Both the position numbers and the translations under genes were made by a program. 53,672 nt of DNA from Anaeromyxobacter sp. GTDB taxonomy: Bacteria; Myxococcota; Myxococcia; Myxococcales; Anaeromyxobacteraceae. The stretch spans positions 1 to 53,672 of the forward strand of contig JADKCZ010000014.1 in NCBI GenBank assembly GCA_016718565.1, read 5' to 3'. The notes beneath the pieces are model-generated. The model had not been told where the DNA came from and did not search any database. It saw only the letters and a list, made by a program, of their open reading frames with translations. Shown here piece by piece: positions 16,799-25,924 of this stretch (the first letter of the stretch is position 1; each line of letters starts with the position of its first letter).

Positions 16799-17899
16799 CT
16801 ACCCCGCGCGCCGCCAGGTGCGCAGCAGCTCGGCGATGCGCAGGCTGGCCTGGCCGTCCCACAGCGCGGGGACGCGCCCGGCCTTGCCCCGCCCGGCCAG
16901 CGCCGCCTCCACCTCGGCCACGATGCGGCCCGGCGCCACGCCCACCAGGGTGTTGGTGCCCTCGGTGATGGTCACCGGCCGCTCGGTGTTCTCGCGCAGC
17001 GTGAAGCACGGGATGCCCAGCGCGGTGGTCTCCTCCTGCAGGCCGCCGGAGTCGGTGAGCACCAGCCTGGCCTGCGAGGTCAGGCCCAGGAACTCGAGGT
17101 AGCCGAGCGGGTCGCACAGCCGCAGGCCCGCCATGGCCTCCACCCGCCCGCCCAGGCCGGACTCGGCGAGCCGCTTGCGGGTGCGCGGGTGCACCGGGAA
17201 GACGATGGGCAGGCGCCGCTGGATGACCTCCAGCGCGTCGAGCAGGCCTGACAGCGTGGCCGGATCGTCCACGTTGGAGGGCCGGTGGAGCGTGAGCACC
17301 GCGTAGCCGCCGGTGTCCAGCCCCAGCCGGGCGGGGGCGCCGGTGGCCCGGGCCTTCGGCAGGTGCGCCAGCAGCGTGTCGATCATCACGTTGCCCACCC
17401 GGAAGATGCGCCCGGGCGGCGTGCCCTCCGCCAGCAGGTTCTGGTCGCCGTCGGCCGAGGGGGTGAGCAAGAGCTCGCAGAGCCGGTCGGTGACGATGCG
17501 GTTCACCTCCTCCGGCATGTCGAGGTCGAAGGAGCGGAGGCCGGCCTCCACGTGGGCGCAGGGGATGCGCAGCTTGGCGCAGTCGATGGCGCAGGCCATG
17601 GTGGAGTTGACGTCGCCCGCCACCACCACCAGGTCCGGCCGCTGCGCCAGGCAGATGCGCTCGAACCCCACCATCACCTTGGCGGTCTGCTCGGCGTGCG
17701 AGCCGGAGCCCACGCCCAGGTGCTCGTCGGGCACCGGCATGCCGAGCTCGGTGAAGAAGACGTCGGACATGGCCACGTCGTAGTGCTGGCCGGTGTGGAC
17801 CAGGCGCTGGGTGGCGAAGCCGGCCTGGGCCACGGCCTTCATCACCGGGGCGATCTTCATGTAGTTCGGGCGCGCCCCGACGACGTGGATGATCTTCAT
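16799..17899 (-). CDS. wecB: UDP-N-acetylglucosamine 2-epimerase (non-hydrolysing)
   Basis: 366 residues, the normal length for WecB. Hallmarks are the N-terminal GARPNYMKIAPVM, HTGQHYD, the HVEAGLRS segment, LHRPSNVDD and TDSGGLQEE (UDP-binding). It interconverts UDP-GlcNAc and UDP-ManNAc in the cytoplasm. ATG 17899 overlaps the stop of the aminotransferase frame by 4 bases. Its presence beside a di-N-acetylbacillosamine-type gene set suggests either a separate ManNAc-derived residue or 2-epimerisation of a modified UDP-sugar. The second option would resemble the legionaminate/pseudaminate routes, but their synthase genes are not in this window. Confidence 0.93.
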   Translation of the reverse strand: MKIIHVVGARPNYMKIAPVMKAVAQAGFATQRLVHTGQHYDVAMSDVFFTELGMPVPDEHLGVGSGSHAEQTAKVMVGFERICLAQRPDLVVVAGDVNSTMACAIDCAKLRIPCAHVEAGLRSFDLDMPEEVNRIVTDRLCELLLTPSADGDQNLLAEGTPPGRIFRVGNVMIDTLLAHLPKARATGAPARLGLDTGGYAVLTLHRPSNVDDPATLSGLLDALEVIQRRLPIVFPVHPRTRKRLAESGLGGRVEAMAGLRLCDPLGYLEFLGLTSQARLVLTDSGGLQEETTALGIPCFTLRENTERPVTITEGTNTLVGVAPGRIVAEVEAALAGRGKAGRVPALWDGQASLRIAELLRTWRRAG

Positions 17900-19686
17900 G
17901 GCGTCCCGGCCCGGCGGCCGGCGCAGGCGCGGACGGCGGCCACCACCGCGGCCTGGTCCTCGGCGGGCAGGCTGGAGGAGGAGGGCAGGCAGAGCCCGCG
18001 CCGGTAGAGGTCGGCGGCCACCTCCCCGCCCAGGCACTCGCTGGCGGCGTAGAGCGGCTGCAGGTGCATGGGCTTCCAGACCGGGCGGGCCTCGATGTTC
18101 AGCCGGCCCAGCGCCTGGATGACGGCGTCGCGCGTGGCGCCGAAGCGCGCCTCGTCCACCAGGAAGCAGGAGAGCCAGTTGGTGTGCAGGCCGTAGGCCG
18201 CCTGCGGCATGAGGGTGAGGCCGGGCAGGTCGGCGAAGGCGTCGCGGTAGCGGAAGGCCACGGCCCGCCGCTGCGCCACCCGCTCGTCGAGCACCTCGAG
18301 CTGCCCGCGGCCGATGCCGGCCAGCACGTTGGAGAGCCGGTAGTTGTAGCCCATTTCGGTGTGATGGTACTCGACCGCCGGATCGCGCGCCTGCTGGGAC
18401 CAGAAGCGCGCCTTCTCCACCCACTCCCGCCGCGCCGACGAGAGCATCCCGCCGCCGGTGGTGGTGATGATCTTGTTGCCGTTGAAGGAGAAGATGCCGA
18501 GGTCGCCCAGGGTGCCGGCCGGCTTCCCCTTGTAGAGCGTGCCCAGCGCCTCGGCGGCGTCCTCCAGCACCGGCACCCCGTGGCGGCGGCAGCTGGCCAG
18601 GATGGGGTCGAGGTCGGCGCACTGGCCGTACAGGTGCACCACCACCACCGCCTTCGGCAGCCGGCCGGCGCGAGCCTTGCGCTCCAGCAGCCGGTCGAGC
18701 AGCGCGGGGTCCAGCATCCAGGTGGCGGGGTCGCTGTCCACGAAGACCGGCTCGGCGCCCAGGTAGCGCACCGGGTTGACGCTGGCCACGAAGGTGAGCG
18801 TGGGGCAGACCACCTCGTCGCCCGGCCCCACGCCGAGCAGGCGCAGGCCGAGGTGCAGGGCGGCGGTGCCGCTGCCCAGCGCCACCGAGGGGAGGCCGAG
18901 CCGGGCCTCGAAGGCCTTCTCGAAGGCGTCGAGGTTGGGGCCCACCGTGGAGAGCCAGTTGGAGGCGAAGGCCTCGTGGACGTAGCCCTCCTCGGCGCCG
19001 CCCATGTGCGGCACGGAGAGGTAGATGCGCTTCACCGCTCGCTCCCTTCCCGGGCGCGCCGGCCTGGCCGGCACGCCCACCACCGTGAGCCCCTCGGCCA
19101 CGTCCCGCACCACCGCCGCGCCCGCGCCCACCCGGACGCCGGCGCCGATGACCAGGCCGGGCAGCACCACCGCGCCGAGGCCGAGGTGGGTGCGCGCGCC
19201 CAGGGTGACGGCGCCGCCCAGGGCGGCGTTGGGCGAGAGGTGGACGTAGTCGGCGAGCAGGCAGTCGTGCTCCACCACCGCGCCGGTGTTGACGATGTTG
19301 CCGCGCCCCAGGCGCGCGTCCGGGTTGACGGTGGCGTTGGCCATCACCACGGTGCCCTCGCCGAGCGTGGCGGTGGGCGCCACCACCGCCGAGGCGTGGA
19401 CCAGGGTGACCACCGTGAAGCCGGCCGCCAGGAGCCGCGCGTGGGCCCGCTCCCGCGCGCCGTTCTCGCCGACCCCCAGCGCCAGCGCGGCCTGGAGCAG
19501 GGTCGGCCGCTCGCGGCGCAGCCGGTCGAGCGACAGCACCGGCAGCCCCCACAGCGAGGTGCCGTCGAGCGCCGGGGCGTCGTCGAGGAAGCCGGCCAGC
19601 GCCCAGCCGGCGGAGCGGGCCACGTCGGCCACCACCTTCCCGTGCCCGCCGGCGCCCAGGACGAGGAGCGGTCCTGCCTGGCTCAC
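17896..19686 (-). CDS. Acetyltransferase-aminotransferase in one frame (PglD-PglE-like fusion)
   Basis: One uninterrupted frame of 596 residues starting at GTG 19686. Residues 1-~212 are a NeuD/PglD-type protein: a Rossmann-like start LLVLGAGGHGKVVADVA, then left-handed beta-helix hexapeptide repeats ending in VVGVPARPARP. Residues from ~218 form a complete DegT/DnrJ/EryC1 aminotransferase with NLxAFE, VALGSGTAALHLGL, LEDAAEALG and the PLP lysine in FNGNKIITTTGGG. Such enzymes act in sequence: 4-amination of UDP-4-keto-6-deoxy-GlcNAc, then N-acetylation. The two usually have separate genes. Here GTG 19035 (VKRIYLS) would be a normal aminotransferase start, so independent initiation is also possible. 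The sugar-transferase gene overlaps upstream by 4 bases, and WecB downstream. Confidence 0.82.
   Translation of the reverse strand: MSQAGPLLVLGAGGHGKVVADVARSAGWALAGFLDDAPALDGTSLWGLPVLSLDRLRRERPTLLQAALALGVGENGARERAHARLLAAGFTVVTLVHASAVVAPTATLGEGTVVMANATVNPDARLGRGNIVNTGAVVEHDCLLADYVHLSPNAALGGAVTLGARTHLGLGAVVLPGLVIGAGVRVGAGAAVVRDVAEGLTVVGVPARPARPGRERAVKRIYLSVPHMGGAEEGYVHEAFASNWLSTVGPNLDAFEKAFEARLGLPSVALGSGTAALHLGLRLLGVGPGDEVVCPTLTFVASVNPVRYLGAEPVFVDSDPATWMLDPALLDRLLERKARAGRLPKAVVVVHLYGQCADLDPILASCRRHGVPVLEDAAEALGTLYKGKPAGTLGDLGIFSFNGNKIITTTGGGMLSSARREWVEKARFWSQQARDPAVEYHHTEMGYNYRLSNVLAGIGRGQLEVLDERVAQRRAVAFRYRDAFADLPGLTLMPQAAYGLHTNWLSCFLVDEARFGATRDAVIQALGRLNIEARPVWKPMHLQPLYAASECLGGEVAADLYRRGLCLPSSSSLPAEDQAAVVAAVRACAGRRAGTP
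19033..19035 (-). other. Possible internal start codon for the aminotransferase
   Basis: GTG at 19035 begins VKRIYLSVPHMGG, the usual N-terminus of this aminotransferase family. In the frame one base over, the preceding codons end with TGA overlapping this GTG in the GTGA pattern used elsewhere in the operon. One extra base (or two lost bases) near 19040-19055 would therefore turn two genes into the observed single frame. A purine-rich GGGAAGGGAG about 10 bases upstream could serve as a ribosome binding site. Confidence 0.5.
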
Positions 19687-20321
19687 TGGTGGTCCTCGGA
19701 ACCCTTGAACTCCGGCATGGTGACGTGGCCTTCCTTCGAGATGCCCGACCGGGTGACGACCTTGAGCGCCGTCAGCGCCAGGATCTTCAGGTCCAGCGCC
19801 AGGCTCCAGTGGTCCACGTACCACACGTCCAGCGCGAACTTCTCCTCCCAGGAGATGGCGTTGCGCCCGTTCACCTGGGCCCACCCGGTGATGCCGGGCA
19901 GCACCTCGTGGCGCCGCGCCTGCTCGGGCGAGTAGCGCGGCAGGTACTGCATGAGGAGCGGGCGCGGCCCCACCAGCGAGAGGTCGCCGCGCAGCACGTT
20001 CCAGAGCTGCGGCAGCTCGTCCAGGCTGGCGGCGCGCAGGAAGCGGCCCAGGGCGGTGAGCCGCTCGGCGTCGGGCAGCGGCCGCCCGTCGCGCCCCAGG
20101 GCGTGGCGCATGGTGCGGAACTTCACCACGCGGAAGGGCCGGGCGTGGCGGCCCGGCCGCTCCTGGCGGAACAGCACCGGCGCACCCATGTCGAGGCGGA
20201 TGGCCAGGGCCACCAGGGCGAGCAGCGGCGAGAGCAGCACGAGCCCGGCCGCGGCAGCCGCGCCATCCACCAGGCGCTTCACCCCGGCCCGCCAGCCCCG
20301 CTGCCGCCCCGGCCCGCTCAC
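19683..20321 (-). CDS. Undecaprenyl-phosphate sugar-1-phosphate transferase (PglC-like)
   Basis: 212 residues, the short PglC-type length of the bacterial sugar transferase family, lacking the large N-terminal membrane domain of WbaP. One N-terminal re-entrant hydrophobic helix (AAAAAGLVLLSPLLALVALA) precedes FRVVKFRTM, the catalytic Asp-Glu pair in AASLDELPQLWNVL, GDLSLVGPRPLL and GITGWAQVNGRN. It starts polysaccharide assembly by moving a sugar-1-phosphate to undecaprenyl phosphate at the inner membrane. Given its neighbours, the donor is probably the UDP-diacetamido-trideoxyhexose made by this operon. The GTG at 20321 overlaps the upstream glycosyltransferase stop by 4 bases. Confidence 0.93.
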   Translation of the reverse strand: MSGPGRQRGWRAGVKRLVDGAAAAAGLVLLSPLLALVALAIRLDMGAPVLFRQERPGRHARPFRVVKFRTMRHALGRDGRPLPDAERLTALGRFLRAASLDELPQLWNVLRGDLSLVGPRPLLMQYLPRYSPEQARRHEVLPGITGWAQVNGRNAISWEEKFALDVWYVDHWSLALDLKILALTALKVVTRSGISKEGHVTMPEFKGSEDHQ

Positions 20322-21550
20322 GGCCCCACCAGCTCGGCCAGGTGGCCCAGGTACCTGGAGGCCAGCGCCTCGCGCCCGGCGTTGGCCACCACCCAGGCCC
20401 GGCCGCTGCGCCCCATGGCGGCGCGCCCTGCCGGGTCGTCGGCCAGCGCGACGATGGCCTCGGCCAGCGCGGCGCCGTCCTCCGGCCTGGCGAACAGCCC
20501 GGCGCGGGCCTCCTCGCACACCAGCTGCCGCGCCACGCCGTCGATGGCCAGCAGCGTGGGGCGCTCGCAGGCCATGTAGTCGAAGACCTTGTTGGGGTAG
20601 ACGGTGCGGAAGGTGGGGTTGTCCTGCAGGACCGCGGCGCCGGCGTCGCAGGCCCGCACCAGGGCCGGCATGCGCTCCTTGGGCTGGGCGCCGTGGAACA
20701 CCAGGTTGGTGAGCCCCAGGGCGCGGGCCCGCTCCTCGTGCTGGCGCCGCTCCTGGCCGTCGCCCACCGAGGCGATGAGGATGTCCGGGCGGTGGCGCAG
20801 CCGCTCGGCGGCGTCCACCAGCTGGCCGATGGCGTTGGCCCGGCCGTGGGCGCCCGCGTACATGACCACGAAGCGGCTTCCCCAGCCGAGCTCGGCGCGC
20901 AGCGCCTGGTCCGGCGGGCCGGGCGAGAAGAGGTCCAGGTCGGCGCCGTTGGGCACGAAGACGATCTTGCCGGCAGGCGCCAGGCCCCGGCGCACCAGGT
21001 CGTCGCGGAAGGCCGGGGTGAGCACGTTGATCCGGTCGGCGGTGCGGCAGGCCCAGCGCTCCAGGGCGTAGAGGAGCCGGGTGAGCGCCGCGCCCTCCCG
21101 CAGCACGCCGGTGGTGACGGCGCTCTCGGGCCAGAGGTCGCGGATCTCGAAGACCAGCCGGGCGCCGTGGCGGCGCGCCGCCAGCCAGCCCGGCAGGGCC
21201 GCCACCAGCGGGGGCGAGGTGGCGATGACCACATCCGGGCGCTCCACCCGCAGCGCCGCGGTGGCGGCGGAGAGGGTGAAGGCGAAGAAGGCCCACATGC
21301 GGCCGAGGTAGCTCCTGCCGTAGCTGGCGGGCACGTGGCAGCGCCACACCGTGACCGGCCCGTCCTGCTCCCGGGTGGTCCAGCGGCCGGCGTAGCGCGC
21401 CGGCGCCTGGCCGGTGGTGTAGTTGACCGTGCCGGCGATGACGGTGACCTGGTGGCCGGCCTCGCTCCAGAGCCGCGCCAGCTCGTTGAAGCGCGAGCCG
21501 CCCGGCTCGCCGGGCTGCAGGTAGAACTGGTGGACGACGAGGATCCTCAC
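20318..21550 (-). CDS. Glycosyltransferase family 4 (WbuB-like)
   Basis: 410 residues with a two-lobe GT-B layout. The start MRILVVHQFYLQPGEPGGSR and the segments LWPESAVTTG and FVPNGADLDLF are typical of WbuB-type GT4 enzymes. The nucleotide-sugar site follows with KVFDYMACERPTLLAID. It acts in the cytoplasm on the lipid-linked acceptor. Its overlap with the PglC-like gene suggests it adds the second sugar. The donor cannot be read from sequence. ATG 21550 is clear; the gap to the upstream lyase gene is 16 bp. Confidence 0.88.
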   Translation of the reverse strand: MRILVVHQFYLQPGEPGGSRFNELARLWSEAGHQVTVIAGTVNYTTGQAPARYAGRWTTREQDGPVTVWRCHVPASYGRSYLGRMWAFFAFTLSAATAALRVERPDVVIATSPPLVAALPGWLAARRHGARLVFEIRDLWPESAVTTGVLREGAALTRLLYALERWACRTADRINVLTPAFRDDLVRRGLAPAGKIVFVPNGADLDLFSPGPPDQALRAELGWGSRFVVMYAGAHGRANAIGQLVDAAERLRHRPDILIASVGDGQERRQHEERARALGLTNLVFHGAQPKERMPALVRACDAGAAVLQDNPTFRTVYPNKVFDYMACERPTLLAIDGVARQLVCEEARAGLFARPEDGAALAEAIVALADDPAGRAAMGRSGRAWVVANAGREALASRYLGHLAELVGP

Positions 21551-21566
21551 GACTGTTTCGCCCAGG

Positions 21567-23651
21567 TCAGGGTGTGCCGACCACGAGGCCTTCCGGCCCT
21601 GTCGCCTCGAGTTGGAAGCTCAAAGAGAGGTCGGAGGTCCGAACTGTCCAGGCCTGGCCCTCAGCCGATGTGATCGCGGGCCCCGATGACAGCACGGAGA
21701 CCAGGGTGATGGGTAGCAGGCCGCGCGCCTCGACCACAAGCGACGGGACGGCCACCTTCTCCGCGTAGTGTCGTGACAGCCAGCCTCGCGGCGGCTGGGC
21801 CTGACCGGCCGCGACAGTGGCCTCGGCCACGGCGGCCCGATCATCGAGGACCTGGACATGGAAGGGCCCGGCCGGCGTCCCGAGCACCATGCCACCTGGG
21901 ATCGCGTGCCACGGGTGCTCACCACCCAGCCACTGGAGCCTGGCCAGGTGAACGCCATCACCCTCGATGCGGTCCACCACCACCCACAGCCCCTCTCCGG
22001 CCATCAACACCGATCGCCGGTGGACGCAGCGACCGGGGTGCCGGCGGTAGCCGTGATGCTCGCCGCTGCACCAGGCGGCCAGGCCGTCCCCGCCGAACCG
22101 CAGCAACTCCGCCTCGGTCCAGTACAGGCACTTGAACTGGCGGTAGTGGAGCATCTGATCGCGGCCGTCGACCACCACGGTGTTGTGCGCCGCGGTGCGG
22201 ACGAAGTGGTCGTGCCACTCGCGCGGGCCGTTGTAGAGGTAGCTCCCAGGGTCAACCAGCACGTTCTGGCCCCTCCACCAGACGTCCAGCGAGAGCATGT
22301 CCACCTGGGCGAACCGGTCACGCACCGTGCCGCAGCGAAAGGCCGCGAAGGTGCGCTCGTCCGCGGCACGGAGCACGTGGAAGCCGGTGTGCCCGAAGGA
22401 GACGGAGCGGCGCGGTCGGGGGCGCAGCGGCGCTTGGAGAGCCGCTGCGCCGAGCCACCAGGCGGCCTCCTCGTCCCAGGGCCCGGGGGGATAGAGCCGC
22501 TCGGCCCGCGTCAGCACCGAGAGGGACTGCAAGAGCGGCCGGAAGTCGCCGTACTCGCAGGTGCTCAGGACGCAGGGCAGCGCCCCGTCGTTGAACCCGA
22601 AGTTGGGGAGGCGGCCGTCCTCCGGGTTCTGCTGCTGGTGGAGGAAGTCCAGCCCTCGCTCCATGCCAGCAAGCCATTCGCCCGGAACCGCTGCGCCCTG
22701 CGCGCGCCGCAGCGCGGCGGCGAAGAGGTACCCCTGGAGCGCGACGCGCTCGTAGTTGTGGGAGAGCTGGATGTAGCCACCGTCAGGGTAGAACTGCCGA
22801 CCGGCCTGCTCCGTCAGAAGCTCGAGGGCCAGCGCGGACCACCGCGCGGCCTGCGGAAGTCCGGGCAGCGCGGTGCCGGCCAGGAGCAGGCCGACGGCCT
22901 CCGAGATGAGGTGGTTGTTGTAGACCGCCTTCTTCGAGTAGCCGAGGTGGCGCTCGATGGCGGTGGCGCCCTCGAAGAGGGCGCGGGCCAAGATCGCCTC
23001 GAGCCCGGACGGTGCGGCCTTTGCCAGCGCAGAGGCCGCGAAGGTCCAGGCCATGAGGCGAAAGGCGGTCTCCTGCCCGGACGCCCAGTGCGGCCCCTTG
23101 CCATACGGGTTGGCAGCCAGGAACCCGTCTACCTGCGCGGCCAGCGCTCGGCCGAGTCCCGTGGCCTGGTCCGGGAAGAACGCGGCGGCCCGCGCCAGGT
23201 GGTAGGCCTGCGGGAAGCGCGCGGCCTCCCAGACCAGCTTGACGTCGCCCGGGCTGGGCCGGGCCCGCAGCACCTTCGACCAGTGGACGTCCGCCGGCCA
23301 GCGCTCCCCGCTGACGGGATCCCGGTGCCAGTCGATGGGGTGCCGGTAGTCGAGCAGGTGACGGCCAAACCCGAGGATCCTTCCGCCCGCGCCCTTGCGC
23401 GCCGCATCGAGCAAGCCCTCCAGCGCCGGCGCGCCAATGGTCCCACGCAGCCCGCCCAACTCCGCCGGGTGGCCGAAGGGTAGCCCGGGCGCCAGCGAGA
23501 GCCGGGCTGGCGGCCTCGGTGGCCCGTCGAGCACCGCCAGCAGCCCGGACCGTAGCTCGAACTCCCAGGCGGCCCGGAACGCCAGCCCGCCCGGCCCGAG
23601 CTCCAGCATCTCCTGCGCGCGATCGCGGACGCCCCCGAGTATCGACGACAC
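21567..23651 (-). CDS. Heparinase II/III family polysaccharide lyase-like protein
   Basis: 694 residues from GTG 23651. TTG 23657, overlapping the upstream stop, is a possible alternative. The N-terminal ~370 residues are an alpha/alpha-barrel (NPYGKGPHWASGQETAFRL, KKAVYNNHLISEAVGLLL, FYPDGGYIQLSHNYERV). The C-terminal ~300 residues are the beta-sheet heparinase II/III domain with GHTGFHVLR, DVWWRGQNVLVDPGSYLYN and HNTVVVDGRDQM. Tyr, His and Asn residues at the expected catalytic places are present. No signal peptide is evident, which is common for family members in polymer clusters, where they may trim or edit the polymer during export. The substrate is probably the uronate- or amino-sugar-containing polymer made by this locus (inference). 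Confidence 0.85.
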   Translation of the reverse strand: MSSILGGVRDRAQEMLELGPGGLAFRAAWEFELRSGLLAVLDGPPRPPARLSLAPGLPFGHPAELGGLRGTIGAPALEGLLDAARKGAGGRILGFGRHLLDYRHPIDWHRDPVSGERWPADVHWSKVLRARPSPGDVKLVWEAARFPQAYHLARAAAFFPDQATGLGRALAAQVDGFLAANPYGKGPHWASGQETAFRLMAWTFAASALAKAAPSGLEAILARALFEGATAIERHLGYSKKAVYNNHLISEAVGLLLAGTALPGLPQAARWSALALELLTEQAGRQFYPDGGYIQLSHNYERVALQGYLFAAALRRAQGAAVPGEWLAGMERGLDFLHQQQNPEDGRLPNFGFNDGALPCVLSTCEYGDFRPLLQSLSVLTRAERLYPPGPWDEEAAWWLGAAALQAPLRPRPRRSVSFGHTGFHVLRAADERTFAAFRCGTVRDRFAQVDMLSLDVWWRGQNVLVDPGSYLYNGPREWHDHFVRTAAHNTVVVDGRDQMLHYRQFKCLYWTEAELLRFGGDGLAAWCSGEHHGYRRHPGRCVHRRSVLMAGEGLWVVVDRIEGDGVHLARLQWLGGEHPWHAIPGGMVLGTPAGPFHVQVLDDRAAVAEATVAAGQAQPPRGWLSRHYAEKVAVPSLVVEARGLLPITLVSVLSSGPAITSAEGQAWTVRTSDLSLSFQLEATGPEGLVVGTP

Positions 23652-23653
23652 GC

Positions 23654-25789
23654 TCAAGGCACCTGGAAGGCGACGCCCTCGCGAAGGCTGCGCACCGCCA
23701 GAAGGCTGGCGCTGGTGACCGCCCTGAGCTCCTCCCACGGAATCGGCCAGGGGCCGCCCGTCCTGCAAGCTTCCAGGAAGGCCTCGAGCTCGCTCCGATG
23801 CCCCTTGTCCCGGCCCGCCGACTCCCTGGTGCGGGCGCCATCCCGCCAAAGCTCGATGGTCTCCCACCCGTCGAGCACCGCCACCCGACCGCCCCCGAAG
23901 ACCTCCAGCCGCTCGGACGGGAAGGCCTTGTCGCCGCCCGCCTGGTAGAAGACCACCGAGAGGCTGCCGTTGGCGTGCCTCACCGAGATGGCCACCCGGT
24001 CGTCGGCGGCCTCGATGCCTTGCACGAGCGCCACCGACTCGGCCTGGACCCGGACCGGCAGGCTGCCGGCCAACGCGACGCAGGTGTCCAGGGCGTGGCA
24101 AGCCTCTCCCACCAGCCTCCCGCCGCCAACCTCCTCGTCCTGGGTCCAGTGCTCCTTCGGGATCGGCCCGGGCGCGAACCGATAGGAGATGCTGAGTGGC
24201 ACGGCCCCGCCCATGTGGCGCTTCACCCGCGCCAGCCCTGGCGCGAAGCGCCGGTTGAAGCCGACGGTGAGGAGCGGGCAGGCCGCGCCAAGCCCCTCGA
24301 CGCAGGCCTCGATCCGCTGGAGCTCCTCCTCGTTGATGCACAGCGGCTTCTCGACGAACACGTGCTTGCCGGCCTGCAGCGCCGCCACCACCAGGTCGGC
24401 GTGCAGGTCGTGGCGCGTCGCGATCAGCACGGCCTGGGTGGAGGCGTCGGCCAGGATCTCGGCGACGTCGGTGGTGGCGAAGGCGAAACCCCTGGTGCGG
24501 GCCGCCTGCTCGCCGGACATGCCCTTCGCCGTGCAGAGCCCCCGCCAGACAAACCCCTGGACCCGGTCGAGCACGGGCATGAGCACCAGTCGCGCGTAGT
24601 TGCCGGCGCCGACGAGGCTCACTCCGACGGGACCTGCCGCCGCCGGCGCCCGGGCGAAGTCCACCCTCCGCCGCAGCGGCCGCTCCTCCTTCGGGTATTG
24701 GAGGATGATCCCGAGGGCCGACTTGTCCCGCGAGGTCACCAGATCGTAGGCGGTCCCGGCCTCCTCGATGGGGAACCGGTGGGTGGTGAGCCGCTCGACC
24801 GGCAGCTTGCCTTGCTCCACCAGGTCCAGCACCGCTTCCATGTTCCGCCGCGCCGTCCAGCGGGCGTGACCGATGGGGTAGTCGATCCCCTTATCCTCGT
24901 AGGAGGGGTCGTTGCGCCCAGGGCCGAGCGAGGAGGAGACCGTGAACTCGAGCTCCTTGGCGAAGAAGGGCGGTCGCGGGAGCTGGAGCCCGACCACTCC
25001 CACCAGGACGATGCGGCCCTTGGTGCGGCACGCCGCGGCCGAGAACTCGATGGGCTCGTTGCTCTCGGTGGCGGCCGTGATGACCGCGGCGTCCACGCCG
25101 TGCCCCCCGGTGAAGGCTTTGATGGCGTCGAGCGGGGAGCCCTGCGCCACCACGTCCGCCCCGAAGCTGCGCGCCAGCTCCAGCTTGGCGGGATCGATGT
25201 CCGTCCCGATCACCCGGCACCCCTGCGCCTTCAGCAGGGCCACGCAGATCTGTCCGATGAGCCCCAGGCCGATCACCAGGACGCGCTCCCCCAGCGTGAC
25301 CTTGGCGAGCCGCACGCCCTCGAGCCCGATGGCCGCCACCGAGGTGTAAGCCGCCTGCTCGTCGGTGACGCCGTCGGGGATCCTGGCGCAGAGGTTCCGG
25401 CCAACCGACACGACGCCCGCGTGGGGACCAGCGCAGGCCACCCGGTCCCCTGGCTTGAAGTCCTGCACGCCGCGCCCACACTCCAGCACAACCCCCGCGG
25501 CCGAGTACCCCAGCGGCATCGGCTCGCTCAGCTTGGCGAGCACCTGCTGTGCCGTGGCCACCAGCCCTTCGTTCTTGAGCTTCTGGAGGACCCGCTTCAC
25601 GTGGTCCGGGCGCTGGCGCGCCTTGCCGAGGAGGCTCTTGCGCGCCAGCTCGACCACGTAGCGCTCGGTGCCGGCCGAGAGCAGCGACGCGGCGATGGCG
25701 ACCACCAGCTGGCCCGGGCCCGCGATGGGGGCCGGGATCTCACGCACCTCGGTCCTGCCAGACCGGACGTCCTGAACCACCTGCTTCAT
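23654..25789 (-). CDS. Two-domain oxidoreductase: zinc-type dehydrogenase + Gfo/Idh/MocA
   Basis: 711 residues from ATG 25789; GTG 25792 is one codon upstream. Residues 1-~370 are a medium-chain dehydrogenase with MPLGYSAAGVVLECG, a VLVIGLGLIGQICVALLKAQG nucleotide site and a substrate-domain return. Residues ~385-711 are a Gfo/Idh/MocA protein with GVSLVGAGNYARLVLMP, HVFVEKPLCINEEEL and GFNRRFAPG. This fused architecture recurs in capsule and exopolysaccharide clusters next to heparinase-like genes, as here. It presumably oxidises or epimerises a sugar nucleotide or polymer precursor with NAD(P). The exact reaction is unknown. It is the first gene of the 14789-25789 operon. Confidence 0.88.
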   Translation of the reverse strand: MKQVVQDVRSGRTEVREIPAPIAGPGQLVVAIAASLLSAGTERYVVELARKSLLGKARQRPDHVKRVLQKLKNEGLVATAQQVLAKLSEPMPLGYSAAGVVLECGRGVQDFKPGDRVACAGPHAGVVSVGRNLCARIPDGVTDEQAAYTSVAAIGLEGVRLAKVTLGERVLVIGLGLIGQICVALLKAQGCRVIGTDIDPAKLELARSFGADVVAQGSPLDAIKAFTGGHGVDAAVITAATESNEPIEFSAAACRTKGRIVLVGVVGLQLPRPPFFAKELEFTVSSSLGPGRNDPSYEDKGIDYPIGHARWTARRNMEAVLDLVEQGKLPVERLTTHRFPIEEAGTAYDLVTSRDKSALGIILQYPKEERPLRRRVDFARAPAAAGPVGVSLVGAGNYARLVLMPVLDRVQGFVWRGLCTAKGMSGEQAARTRGFAFATTDVAEILADASTQAVLIATRHDLHADLVVAALQAGKHVFVEKPLCINEEELQRIEACVEGLGAACPLLTVGFNRRFAPGLARVKRHMGGAVPLSISYRFAPGPIPKEHWTQDEEVGGGRLVGEACHALDTCVALAGSLPVRVQAESVALVQGIEAADDRVAISVRHANGSLSVVFYQAGGDKAFPSERLEVFGGGRVAVLDGWETIELWRDGARTRESAGRDKGHRSELEAFLEACRTGGPWPIPWEELRAVTSASLLAVRSLREGVAFQVP

Positions 25790-25924
25790 CACTCGCCCCC
25801 AGGGAACCCGCCGACGGCGGCCGGGCCCGGTCGATGGTTCTCGGTCTCCCGGCTCACCAACATGGTGCCCTCCGGCTTTTAGCTTGGATGGCGCGGCACC
25901 AGCAAGCTAACGTGCTGCTTCGAC
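25790..25924. promoter_or_regulatory. Divergent promoter region between two oxidoreductase genes
   Basis: This 135-base gap lies between oppositely transcribed genes, so it should hold the promoter of the nine-gene minus-strand unit and that of the 25925 gene. A possible plus-strand pair is TTGGAT near 25882 with TAACGT 18 bases later, 15 bases before the ATG; the match is weak. Confidence 0.4.

Noticed and set aside
14942..17251. Long plus-strand open frame opposite the dehydratase and wecB
   Set aside because: Low-complexity translation spanning two genuine antisense genes; explained by codon bias.
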